A stretch of 64,000 bases of DNA from DTYU01 sp040756575. GTDB lineage: Bacteria > Bacillota > Desulfotomaculia > Desulfotomaculales > Ammonificaceae. Each line of letters starts with the position of its first letter. Position 1 is the first letter of the stretch. The translations under genes and the position numbers were made by a program. This document shows positions 24,451 through 32,673 of the stretch, piece by piece. The stretch is from NCBI GenBank assembly GCA_040756575.1, contig JBFLYP010000001.1, positions 124,001 through 188,000 of the forward strand. The letters are read 5' to 3'. The notes beneath the pieces are model-generated. The model was not told the origin of the DNA and made no database searches. It saw only the letters and a list, made by a program, of their open reading frames with translations.

Positions 24451-25047
24451 ATGGTTCAAAAAACTCCGAAACGGTGGCTTCTCTGGTTCTGCGGTGTGGT
24501 TCTGGTGGCAGCTCTGGCGGCAGGAGCTTACTACGAGCTCTATAAGGCTCCCGATTTAAAACCGAACCTTGAAAGCCCGAAACCCAATTTGGAAGGGCCC
24601 AAGCCGGATATCAGCTCCCAACCGGCGGAGATAAAGGTCAAGGTGACGCTCTACTTCAGCGATAAGCAGGCGATGTACCTTGTACCTGAAGAGCGGGAAG
24701 TGATCAAAGGAAACCAGTCGCTCGAAGAGGTAATTCTCAACGAGCTGATCAAGGGCCCGCGGAACCCGAAGCTGGTAAAGACCATTCCAGACGGTACAAA
24801 GCTGCTTTCGGTACGGGTCGTGGACGGCGTCGCCTACGTTAACTTCTCCAAGGAGTTTCAGACCAAACACTGGGGCGGCTCAGCAGGTGAGACCTTCACC
24901 CTTTACTCGGTCATCAATTCACTGGCTAAGTTAGAAGGCATCCAAAAGGTGCAGTTCCTGCTGGAAGGAGAAAAGATGGACACGCTTGCCGGCCACTTCG
25001 AAACCACCGAGCCCATGGGACCACAATGGAACCTTGTGCAGTCTTAA
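24451..25047 (+). CDS. GerMN domain sporulation/germination-type protein
   Basis: About 198 residues from ATG 24451 (GGAGGGAGG 8 bases upstream; GTG 24442 is less likely). One N-terminal membrane anchor (WLLWFCGVVLVAALAAGAYY), a short Pro/Asn/Lys repeat linker (LKPNLESPKPNLEGPKPD), then a GerMN domain: VTLYFSDKQAMYLVPEERE, VILNELIKGPRNPKLVKTIP, GVAYVNFSKEFQTKHWGG, FTLYSVINSLAKLEGIQKVQ, FLLEG. In Bacillus GerM acts at the spore envelope with SpoIIIA/SpoIIQ; many Clostridia have additional family members. Monocistronic with a strong terminator. Confidence 0.87.
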   Translation: MVQKTPKRWLLWFCGVVLVAALAAGAYYELYKAPDLKPNLESPKPNLEGPKPDISSQPAEIKVKVTLYFSDKQAMYLVPEEREVIKGNQSLEEVILNELIKGPRNPKLVKTIPDGTKLLSVRVVDGVAYVNFSKEFQTKHWGGSAGETFTLYSVINSLAKLEGIQKVQFLLEGEKMDTLAGHFETTEPMGPQWNLVQS

Positions 25048-25135
25048 CATACAATTCCGGGAGAGTGTTGCAAAACCCTAATTCCTTAAAGCAACCAGGC
25101 AAACAGGTATGCCGGGTGCGGCCTGACCCCCTTAA

Positions 25136-25159
25136 AAAAAAGCCGCATCCGGCTTTTTT
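25136..25159 (+). terminator. Rho-independent terminator of the GerMN gene
   Basis: AAAAAAGCCG, loop CATC, CGGCTTTTTT: perfect stem with a U-tract, 90 bases after the GerMN stop. Symmetrical, so it could work on both strands. Confidence 0.9.
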
Positions 25160-25201
25160 CGAGGAGTCGTTGACGACGATAAAGTCGCGCCACTATTTCG
25201 G

Positions 25202-25304
25202 ACGTCAGAAGTCAGAGGTCGGACGCCGGAAAAACCGGAAGAAAGTCGCACAGTGAATTCCAACAAATGAAAACCTGACGACTGACGTCTGATGACCGAC
25301 GACT
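25202..25304. repeat. Heptad-armed hairpin (25.2 kb copy)
   Basis: Left arm 25202-25226 reads in 7-base units GTCAGAA GTCAGAG GTCGGAC. Right arm 25274-25304 reads CTGACGA CTGACGT CTGATGA CCGACGA. The arms are roughly complementary with preserved 7-base phase. The loop holds AGTCGCACAGTGAATTCC, reminiscent of the centre of the other copies. Noncoding. Confidence 0.6.
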
Positions 25305-25360
25305 GTTTGGCGCAGGAATCTGGCGCGAGCCGGTCTACCCAAGGCCGCTGCAGAAACTTA

Positions 25361-25662
25361 GCATTTCCGAGGAGTGCTACATGCGGCAAGCCGCACAGCG
25401 AAGAATAAAAACGGGGCAAATAGACATGTGAGCCGGTTACTTAGAGGGAAAGCGCAGCCGGACGGGCCTGACTGGGAAGTGAGAAGTGAGAAGTGAGAAG
25501 TGAGAGTTATGAAGAAATTCGCGCAGCGAATTTCTCCCTTAGGAATCTCACCTCTAACCTCCCACATCCCACCTCTCAAATGGCGGCGACCCTGACGCAG
25601 TAACGCGAAGCTCACCGCCGCGCCCCACGGAAGAAGAACGCATTCTCGGAGGAGTGAATGAG
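25361..25662 (-). repeat. Dispersed modular repeat, long copy C
   Basis: Reverse complement collinear with copy A. The heptad arms (25473-25506, AGTGAGA units; 25546-25580), the central palindrome GAAATTCGC/GCGAATTTC, the GTGGGGCGCGGC block and the terminal hairpin TGCGGC-TT-GCCGCA (25382-25395) are all present. Ends carry similar direct sequences ACTCCTCCGAGAATGC and ACTCCTCGGAAATGC. It fills the space between the GerMN gene and the lysS stop. Confidence 0.87.
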
Positions 25663-25689
25663 TCGCGCGGCAACCGGATAAAACCCGGC

Positions 25690-27168
25690 CTATTCAGACT
25701 TATCCCGGGGGCGGTGGAGCGGGAAAAGGATGACCTCCCTTATCGATGAGACATTTGCAAAAAGCATCACCAGCCGGTCGATACCGATGCCCAGTCCACC
25801 CGCAGGCGGCATACCGTACTCGAGCGCAAGCACGTAATCCTCGTCGAACATATGCGCTTCCTCGTCTCCGGCCTGCCGCTTATCCAACTGCTGCAAAAAC
25901 CGCTCCCGCTGGTCCAAGGGATCGTTTAGTTCCGAGAAGGCGTTGGCGATCTCCCTGCCGGCGATGAAGAGCTCAAACCGGTAAGTCAGCCGCGGGTCGT
26001 CTGCTTTACGCTTTGCGAGCGGCGAAATATCAACCGGGTAGTCCAGTACGAACGTCGGCTGAATAAGTTCCGGTTCTACAAGCTCTTCAAAAACCGTATT
26101 GATTGTTTCTCCCCAAAGAGCGTTCTCCTCAATTTCAAATCCCATGCCGCGTGCCGCCGCCCTTGCCTCCCGCGCATCCAGTTGACCGAAATCAATACCC
26201 GTCTTCTGGTGCACCATCGCAAGGTATGAAACCCGCGGCCAGGGCCTCCGGAAAACGATTCGCTCTTCCCCGTAGCTTATCTCTGTTACCCCGAGCACCT
26301 CTTCGGCCGCGTTAACGATAAGGTCTTCGGTCAGCGCCATCATGTCGGTATAATCGGCATAAGCCTGATAAAGCTCAAGCATCGTGAACTCGGGGTTATG
26401 CCTTGTAGAAATGCCCTCGTTACGGAAATTTCTGTTTATCTCGTATACCTTTTCGAAACCGCCCACAAGAAGCCGCTTTAGATAAAGTTCCGGCGCGATC
26501 CGCAGGTAGAGCTTAAGGTCGAGGGCGTTATGGTAAGTGACAAACGGCCGGGCGGCCGCCCCGCCGGCGATCGGCTGCATCATCGGTGTTTCCACCTCAA
26601 GAAAACCGCGGGCCTCAAGAAAACGCCGGATTGCCCGGATAACTTTGGTCCGGAGAATAAATGTTCGCTTTACCTCGGGATTAACAATAAGGTCGAGGTA
26701 GCGCTGCCGGGATCGCAGTTCCGTGTCTTTAAGACCGTGCCACTTCTCGGGAAGGGGACGCAAAGACTTGGCGAGCAAGGTAAAGGCTTCTACACCCACG
26801 GTGGTTTCGCCGGTCTTTGTCCGGAAGACCACACCCTGTACACCGAGGATATCACCGATATCGATCTTTTTAAAAACCTGGTAGAGTTCGGGTCCCACCT
26901 CATCCTGGCAGATGTGGATCTGGATTCGGCCAGAAAAATCTAAAAGATCGCCGAAGGCGGCTTTGCCGTGTCCGCGCTTGGCCATCAACCTCCCGGCGAT
27001 ACTCACTCTTTTCCCTTCCAGATGATCGAAACCTTCATGGATCTCAGCGGCGGTATGTGTTCGCGGATAACGCCCGCCGTAAGGCTCAACCCCGCTTTCC
27101 CGTATCTCCCGGAGTTTTTCGCGGCGCACAAGAAGCAGTTCGTCCAATTCCCCTTCGGATTCTCTCAT
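25690..27168 (-). CDS. lysS: Lysyl-tRNA synthetase, class II
   Basis: 492-residue enzyme charging tRNA-Lys. N-terminal OB anticodon-binding domain (VSIAGRLMAKRGHGKAAFGD to about residue 145), then the class II core: motif 1 region FLEVETPMMQPIAGGAAARP, motif 2 NFRNEGISTRHNPEFTMLE, and motif 3 GLGIGIDRLVMLFANVSSIR near the C-terminus. Full length. Last gene of the dus to greA to lysS run; it starts 25 bases after the greA stop, with GAGG upstream of ATG. Confidence 0.97.
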   Translation of the reverse strand: MRESEGELDELLLVRREKLREIRESGVEPYGGRYPRTHTAAEIHEGFDHLEGKRVSIAGRLMAKRGHGKAAFGDLLDFSGRIQIHICQDEVGPELYQVFKKIDIGDILGVQGVVFRTKTGETTVGVEAFTLLAKSLRPLPEKWHGLKDTELRSRQRYLDLIVNPEVKRTFILRTKVIRAIRRFLEARGFLEVETPMMQPIAGGAAARPFVTYHNALDLKLYLRIAPELYLKRLLVGGFEKVYEINRNFRNEGISTRHNPEFTMLELYQAYADYTDMMALTEDLIVNAAEEVLGVTEISYGEERIVFRRPWPRVSYLAMVHQKTGIDFGQLDAREARAAARGMGFEIEENALWGETINTVFEELVEPELIQPTFVLDYPVDISPLAKRKADDPRLTYRFELFIAGREIANAFSELNDPLDQRERFLQQLDKRQAGDEEAHMFDEDYVLALEYGMPPAGGLGIGIDRLVMLFANVSSIREVILFPLHRPRDKSE

Positions 27169-27193
27169 ACGGTAAACCTCAGTGCCCTTTCAG

Positions 27194-27673
27194 TTATGGT
27201 CTGGTGATATCGAGGATCATTAACCTTAGCTTTCCATCGGGAATTTCTACGTCAACCACCGCCCCTTTCGGCTGTCCCAAAAGGGCCTTGCCTACCGGTG
27301 ATTCGTTTGAGATCTTCATTGCCCCCGGGTCGGCCTCCGCCGATCCCACGATGGTGTACCGGTGCTCCGTCCCGTCAGTAAGATCCTTCAGTAGCACTGT
27401 TGAACCAACGCCGACCACATCGGTTTCAATATCCGCCGAATCAATTATGCGGGCGTGGCGAAGCATTTTCTCGAGCGTCAGGATCTGTCCCTCAACGAAA
27501 GCCTGCTCGTTCTTGGCGTCTTCGAATTCGGAGTTTTCCGTTATATCGCCGAATTCGATCGCCTGTTTTATCCGCTCCGCTACTTCACGGCGACGAACGG
27601 ATTTCAGGGTTTCGAGCTCCCCTTCAAGCCTTCGTAACCCTTCCGTTGTGAGGATAACCTCTTTTTCCTTCAT
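27194..27673 (-). CDS. greA: Transcription elongation factor GreA
   Basis: 159 residues: an N-terminal coiled coil (about 1-78, LEGELETLKSVRRREVAERI) with acidic tip residues in IEFGDITENSEFEDAK, and a C-terminal FKBP-like domain (VGVGSTVLLKDLTDGTEHRY, ISNESPVGKALLGQ). It rescues backtracked RNA polymerase by stimulating transcript cleavage. It heads the greA-lysS pair and is preceded by a 240-base spacer. Confidence 0.96.
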   Translation of the reverse strand: MKEKEVILTTEGLRRLEGELETLKSVRRREVAERIKQAIEFGDITENSEFEDAKNEQAFVEGQILTLEKMLRHARIIDSADIETDVVGVGSTVLLKDLTDGTEHRYTIVGSAEADPGAMKISNESPVGKALLGQPKGAVVDVEIPDGKLRLMILDITRP

Positions 27674-27911
27674 TAAACAAACCTCTCCTTACCGGGCATA
27701 GAATTGGACCCACATATAAGACCTTAACATAATAAATCCAATATGCGCTAATTTCTCTATTATTCAAGAAATCGCAGTCTATTTAAAAACACTTTAGCAC
27801 TGCGGTTCACCCAAAAACAGCGCAGTGCTTTCCCAAAAAACTTTGGCTACAATTATAAAAAGCCGCTCCGCCTATGTCAAGCACAAGTCCCGTGCTCACC
27901 CAATTACGACC

Positions 27912-29003
27912 TCATTTCCTGAATTGCTGCCGCCCTGCTTTCCCCCGCGCTGCTTCCTTAATCCGTTCGATTTCATCCAAACCGATTGCCTTTTCAAAGC
28001 TCCGGAAGCCGGCTAATTTAAAGCCGTGTTTCTTTGCCAGTGCCGCTATCTCTTCAACCTTTTCCACGGTGAGATCCCTACCCAACGTGAAGCTCTCATA
28101 CCGGCGATCAAGTGCCAGTATCATCGTCTCCGCCATACACGCATAAGCGGTCTTGGGGGGAAAGCCAAAATTAAAGTTGAAGTTTACGTCGCCGGGAACC
28201 GCTACCACACCCCCCTCAATCACCAGTACATCCGGCCGTTCGGTAGCTACCCGCCGGGAGACGTCGCGCGGCCGCGCCACATCGCAGACTACCGCTCCCG
28301 GTTTCAAGTACTCCGGCTCGATCACGGTATCTAATGCACTCGTAACCGTAATAACAACATCTGCGTTCCTTAATGCCTTCTTAACATCTGTAGAGATCTT
28401 AGCTGCAAGCCCGCTCCGGTAAAGGATACGGTCGGCGACAAGCGCGAGCTTCTCGACGTCCCGTCCTACGAGGGTAAGCTCGCGGACCTTTCGGCTCAAC
28501 AGTTCCGCACAGACCCGCCCGATTGACCCGGTTGCCCCCACTACGGCTGCACATGCCTCCCGCATCTCGTGACCCATCAACCGTACCGCTTCCTCGGTTC
28601 CTTCCACCGCCGTTGCCACGGTATAACTGTTTCCGGTTGTTACCGGTATGTTGAGCTGCTTTGCAACGCTGATACCTGCATCGCCGGCTACCTTCGTGAA
28701 GGCGCCCAATCCAAGAATTTTCGCACCTAAACGCTCAGCCAGGCGCCCAGCGCGGACAATCCTCTCAACAACGTAACCGTCCGGAAGAGTAATCAACTGC
28801 CTCGCGGTCAACGGGCAAGAAACAAACCACCCTTTGGCTTCCGTATATGTCGACCTCACCCCGGTGATATCCGCAACCTTCATCGCCGGCAAGTATTTCA
28901 ATGCCGCTTCGACTACCCTGTCCGGGAGAAACCGGGTAAAAGGAAATTTCCGTGCAACATCTTTAGCATCGAGGGGGTGGATGACAAACGCAAAACTCTC
29001 CAT
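27912..29003 (-). CDS. Acyl-ACP reductase-like (AAR family) oxidoreductase
   Basis: 363 residues. The central and C-terminal parts follow the long-chain acyl-ACP reductase of cyanobacteria: LGLGAFTKVAGDAGI, VTTGNSYTVATAVEG, the Rossmann motif VVGATGSIGRVCAELLSR, LTLVGRDVEKL, and at the end YACMAETMILALDRRYESFT, LGRDLTVEKVEEIAALAKKH and GFKLAGFRSF. The Cys of YACMAE aligns with the catalytic Cys of AAR. AAR makes fatty aldehydes from acyl-ACP with NADPH. Automated annotation may call this shikimate dehydrogenase-like; the whole-chain pattern does not fit that. It lies between dus and greA on the same strand, and no aldehyde deformylating oxygenase is in the window. Confidence 0.75.
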   Translation of the reverse strand: MESFAFVIHPLDAKDVARKFPFTRFLPDRVVEAALKYLPAMKVADITGVRSTYTEAKGWFVSCPLTARQLITLPDGYVVERIVRAGRLAERLGAKILGLGAFTKVAGDAGISVAKQLNIPVTTGNSYTVATAVEGTEEAVRLMGHEMREACAAVVGATGSIGRVCAELLSRKVRELTLVGRDVEKLALVADRILYRSGLAAKISTDVKKALRNADVVITVTSALDTVIEPEYLKPGAVVCDVARPRDVSRRVATERPDVLVIEGGVVAVPGDVNFNFNFGFPPKTAYACMAETMILALDRRYESFTLGRDLTVEKVEEIAALAKKHGFKLAGFRSFEKAIGLDEIERIKEAARGKAGRQQFRK

Positions 29004-29049
29004 AGACCAATCCTCCGGGGTGCAGACAGTAACGCCTTAAAACATCCTA

Positions 29050-30024
29050 TCAAGAGTTCGGTCCAACAGCAAGTAAAAACTCAAGTAACAGTCTTTTCAG
29101 CTCCGCGAAGCTCCCTGCGCGGTAAACGGACTCTCTCAACCGCGCCGCTCCCTTCAGCCCCCGGGTATACCAATCAGCCTGCCGCCGCATTTTACAGAGT
29201 GCACTCTCTCCCGCGTATGACAGGAGCATTTCGCAGTGCCTTATCGCAGCAGCAACCCTCTCCTCCGGCGTAGGGGGCGGTACGACTCGGCCTGTCTTGA
29301 AATACTCACAGCACGCAGCGAAAATCCATGGGTTACCGAGTGCAGCCCGCCCGATCATTACCGCATCGCAACCGGTCTCTTGAAACATCCGGGCTGCGTG
29401 TTCCGGTGAGCGAACGTCACCGTTGCCGATAACGGGGATTTTTAAAGTACGCTTAACATCCGCGATAACCTCCCAGTCTGCGCTTCCGGCGAAAAACTGG
29501 CTCCGGTACCTCCCGTGAACGGTGACCGCTGCCGCCCCCGCCGCCGCTACCGCTGCCGCCACCGCCACAGCGTCGGGCGAGTTTTCGTCCCAGCCCCGGC
29601 GCATCTTTACCGTCACCGGAATCTCCACCCTGCGTTTAACCGCAGCCACCATTCGACCCGCCAAGCCGGGGTCAAGCATCAGCGCCGCCCCCGCCCCGCT
29701 GCCGACCACGTTGGGCACAGGGCACCCCATATTAATATCGACGGCGGCTGCTCCGGCAGCTTCCGCTATCGCGGCTGCCTGCGCAACTTCTTCGGGAACT
29801 GCGCCGAAGAGCTGCACCACAACGTCGCTCTCTCCCCTGAGGTCCAAGGTAAAACTTCTTCCGGAAAGCAACGACTGCGCAGCAATCATCTCCGTCCAGG
29901 TAAGCCGGGCACCATATTCGCGCGCGATTGACCTGGAGACCTTGTCGGTGACACCGGCCATCGGGGCCGCCACAACCGGGAAACCGGAACCGAGGAGCTC
30001 ATCAAACCTGCTGGTTACGCTCAT
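29050..30024 (-). CDS. dus: tRNA-dihydrouridine synthase
   Basis: 324-residue flavoenzyme that reduces uridines in tRNA D-loops. TIM-barrel N-terminal domain with PVVAAPMAGVTDKVSR at the start, the catalytic Cys in NMGCPVPNVVGSGAGAALM, VTVKMRRGWDE, VTVHGRYRSQFFAGSADW, VIGNGDVRSPEHAARMF and the FMN phosphate motif MIGRAALGNPWIF. A helical C-terminal domain follows. It overlaps the end of coaX by 23 bases, so the two are cotranscribed. Order dus-greA-lysS is usual in Clostridia, though here the AAR-like gene is inserted. Confidence 0.94.
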   Translation of the reverse strand: MSVTSRFDELLGSGFPVVAAPMAGVTDKVSRSIAREYGARLTWTEMIAAQSLLSGRSFTLDLRGESDVVVQLFGAVPEEVAQAAAIAEAAGAAAVDINMGCPVPNVVGSGAGAALMLDPGLAGRMVAAVKRRVEIPVTVKMRRGWDENSPDAVAVAAAVAAAGAAAVTVHGRYRSQFFAGSADWEVIADVKRTLKIPVIGNGDVRSPEHAARMFQETGCDAVMIGRAALGNPWIFAACCEYFKTGRVVPPPTPEERVAAAIRHCEMLLSYAGESALCKMRRQADWYTRGLKGAARLRESVYRAGSFAELKRLLLEFLLAVGPNS

Positions 30025-30772
30025 ATATCAGACGCAGCCCCGTCAGTGTCAGAAAGGGGTCTACCTGCTGAACGGTTTTGCTCTCCCGGGCTATCAACTC
30101 AGCCATTCCGCCGGTGGCTATTACCTGCGCCTCTTCCTTAAGCTCAGCCCGTATCCGTTTCACTATCTCGTCAACCAGACCGGCGAAACCGAACACTATT
30201 CCTGACTGCATGCTATGGACTGTATTCCGACCGATAACCGCCGGCGGAGGTACAAGGTCAACGCGGGGAAGCCGTGCCGCTCTCGAGAAGAGTGCCTCGC
30301 AGGAAATCCCCACCCCGGGTGCAATCACACCTCCGAGGTACTCCCCCTTTGCGGAAATGACGTCGAAAGTGATGGCGGTGCCAAAATCCACAATGATAAG
30401 CGGGCCTCCATAAAGGGTGTAACCAGATGCAGCATTAACCACCCTGTCTGCGCCAACCTCCCGGGGATTTTCATATTTTATCGGGACACCGGTGCGGGTT
30501 CCGGGACCGATGAAGAATACTTGCTGTCCGAAATACCGCCGGCATACATCCTCTACAACCCGGTTCAGCGGCGGTACAACCGAACATGCAGCCACTCCCC
30601 GCACCAGTCCCGGGTCAAACCCTTCCTCACGCAAGAACTGGCGCAAAACGAGCCCTAATTCGTCAGCCGTCTGTTCCCGCCTGGTTACAAGTCGCCAGGC
30701 TGCGGCAAGCTTTTGCCCCCGGAATATGCCGGCCGTTATGTTGGTATTACCGATATCCAGTGCAAGTATCAA
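30002..30772 (-). CDS. coaX: Type III pantothenate kinase
   Basis: First step of CoA synthesis: phosphorylates pantothenate. The best start is TTG 30772, which overlaps the birA stop (TTGA) and has GGGAGGGG upstream; this gives 256 residues, the family's usual size. The frame itself opens to 30841. ASKHA-fold motifs: LILALDIGNTNITAGIF (phosphate-1), GADRVVNAASGYTLYGGPLI, IVDFGTAITFDVI (phosphate-2) and ATGGMAELIA. Type III enzymes are insensitive to CoA feedback. The panB-C-D genes further up the same run supply its substrate. Confidence 0.94.
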   Translation of the reverse strand: MILALDIGNTNITAGIFRGQKLAAAWRLVTRREQTADELGLVLRQFLREEGFDPGLVRGVAACSVVPPLNRVVEDVCRRYFGQQVFFIGPGTRTGVPIKYENPREVGADRVVNAASGYTLYGGPLIIVDFGTAITFDVISAKGEYLGGVIAPGVGISCEALFSRAARLPRVDLVPPPAVIGRNTVHSMQSGIVFGFAGLVDEIVKRIRAELKEEAQVIATGGMAELIARESKTVQQVDPFLTLTGLRLIYERNQQV

Positions 30773-31821
30773 ATTAGAATCCCCTCCCCGACCTTCACCA
30801 CGCCGCCCTGAAGCCATCTCTGTTCCCCTGCCGGCAGACAAAGAAGCAGCCTCCCCCCAGCGTCCACGTCGGCAGCAATACCGCTGACGACCTCTCCACC
30901 GGTAGTTTGCACCATTATCTGTTTCCCCAAGATGGACATCCGTTCTTTGTATCCCTCCCGGTAAGGAGCAAACCCTTCACGGCACCAGCGTAAGTACTCG
31001 GACTCTATCGCCGTAAGGATTGCTCCCAGCAAGCAGGCACGGTTAACCCGCCGTCCGGTCGATCTCTGGAGAGAGGTGGCTTCTTTTTCAAGTTCCGGCG
31101 GAAATGAGGTCACGTTAACGTTTACCCCGATGCCGACAACAGCATAATGAACCTGCTCGGCCTCAGCGCCGATCTCGACAAGCACCCCGCCCGTTTTGCG
31201 TCCGTCAAGGAATATATCGTTAGGCCATTTTAAATCAGGTGTGATACCGACCAGTTTTGCTATCCCTTTGGCCACCATTAAAGAGATGAAGAGAGGCAAT
31301 GTCTGGCTTTGAGCAGGTGACACCCCCGGGCGTAAAAGAAGCGAGAACCATAATCCCCCCGGAGGAGAATGCCATGAATGTCCCCGCCGGCCCCGCCCCC
31401 TTGTCTGCTCTTCGGCTGTAACAACCGTTCCCTCCGGCGCACCCGACTGAGCCAGCTCTCGGGTTACGTCGCTGGTTGAAGACACCGTCCGGTAAAAATA
31501 GTAAGGCCGTCCAAAATCGCCGGTGAGAACCGGGAGAACGACCGAGGGGAAAAGGACATCGGGTACGCTCAAAATACGGTAGCCCCGGCGGGTACTCCCT
31601 GAAATGAGAAACCCCTCCCGGCGCAAAGCCTGTACGTGCTTCCAAACAGCCCCCCGGGAAATCTCTAATTTCTGACTTATTTCCGCTCCGGATACAAATC
31701 CGTCCGCCGCCAGGAGCTGCGCCAACAACCTTTCCCTCAACGAATGCACTTCCGGGGGCCGCACCTCACATTCGCACGGACCATTCATCAACGGACGGAG
31801 CGGCTTTATTGCGGTTACCAA
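30769..31821 (-). CDS. birA: Biotin-protein ligase and biotin operon repressor
   Basis: Up to 350 residues. N-terminal winged helix (LLAADGFVSGAEISQKLEIS, RGAVWKHVQALRREGF) that binds DNA, a central ligase domain (SSTSDVTRELAQSGAPEGTV, EEQTRGRGRRGHSW, LKWPNDIFLDGRKTGGVLVE, VVGIGVNVN) and a C-terminal SH3-like domain. Attaches biotin to carboxylases and, with its DNA-binding domain, can repress biotin genes. The start is unclear: ATG 31788 (overlapping nadC by 23 bases) or a later GTG around 31752 may be used, since the first 20 residues look untypical. Confidence 0.93.
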   Translation of the reverse strand: MVTAIKPLRPLMNGPCECEVRPPEVHSLRERLLAQLLAADGFVSGAEISQKLEISRGAVWKHVQALRREGFLISGSTRRGYRILSVPDVLFPSVVLPVLTGDFGRPYYFYRTVSSTSDVTRELAQSGAPEGTVVTAEEQTRGRGRRGHSWHSPPGGLWFSLLLRPGVSPAQSQTLPLFISLMVAKGIAKLVGITPDLKWPNDIFLDGRKTGGVLVEIGAEAEQVHYAVVGIGVNVNVTSFPPELEKEATSLQRSTGRRVNRACLLGAILTAIESEYLRWCREGFAPYREGYKERMSILGKQIMVQTTGGEVVSGIAADVDAGGRLLLCLPAGEQRWLQGGVVKVGEGILI

Positions 31822-32671
31822 GCTTCCCGCTTTCTACGATGTCCAGAGAAATATCGAGCGCCGTCACCGAATGCGTAAGCGCCCCAACGGAGATGAGGTC
31901 GACTCCCGTAGCCGCTACAGCCCGGATGTTTTCTTCTGTTATCCCGCCCGAGGCTTCAACCGCCGCCCGCCCGCCTATCAACCGTACCGCTTCCTGCATT
32001 ATCTCGAGCGGGATGTTGTCAAGCATTATTATGTCCACACCTGCATCAAGCGCCTCTTCAACTTCGGAAAGGTTTTTGGCCTCGACTTCGATCTTGAAAG
32101 TATGCGGGATCTTCTCCCTTATCAACTGTACCGCATTTTTAATCCCGCCGGCGACCCGGATGTGGTTATCCTTAACCAGAACCCCGTCAAAAAGACCAAA
32201 GCGATGGTTTTTCCCCCCGCCGATTCGTACGGCGTATTTCTCCAAGACTCTCAAGCCCGGGGTGGTCTTGCGGGTATCCACAACGACCGCCCGAAATTCT
32301 TTCACCAACTCCACCATGCGTGCCGTTCGTGTAGCGATGCCCGAAAGGTGTCTGATGAAATTCAAGGCAACCCGCTCGGCGCTAAGTATACTGCGAGCAC
32401 GGCCCTCAACAACAGCCAGCACGGTGCCCGCCGCAACGGCGCTCCCTTCTTTAACACGAAAGATCGTCCTCACTTCCGGGTCAAGACGAGAGAAAACCCG
32501 TGCCACTACAGGCAAGCCCGCGATTACCCCGGATTCTTTGGTAAATATTTCTCCGCTGGCTGTAAGGTGGTCCGGGACCGTCGCTAATGTGGTGCGGTCA
32601 CCAGAACCGATATCCTCGAGCAACGCCCGGTCTATAAGTTCATCTATTCTCAAAAACAGTTCTTCCGCCAT
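31766..32671 (-). CDS. nadC: Nicotinate-nucleotide pyrophosphorylase (carboxylating)
   Basis: Turns quinolinate and PRPP into nicotinate mononucleotide. From ATG 32671 (two bases after the nadB stop) it has about 301 residues; the frame opens to 32710. Motifs: EDIGSGDRTTLATVP, ALNFIRHLSGIATRTARMVE, VVDTRKTTPGLRVLEKYAV, GGGKNHRFGLFDGVLVKDNH, IMLDNIPLEIM, EASGGITEENIRAVAATGVD. These are the PRPP and quinolinate site residues, all present. Third gene of nadA-nadB-nadC. Confidence 0.96.
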   Translation of the reverse strand: MAEELFLRIDELIDRALLEDIGSGDRTTLATVPDHLTASGEIFTKESGVIAGLPVVARVFSRLDPEVRTIFRVKEGSAVAAGTVLAVVEGRARSILSAERVALNFIRHLSGIATRTARMVELVKEFRAVVVDTRKTTPGLRVLEKYAVRIGGGKNHRFGLFDGVLVKDNHIRVAGGIKNAVQLIREKIPHTFKIEVEAKNLSEVEEALDAGVDIIMLDNIPLEIMQEAVRLIGGRAAVEASGGITEENIRAVAATGVDLISVGALTHSVTALDISLDIVESGKLGNRNKAAPSVDEWSVRM

Positions 32672-32673
32672 GG

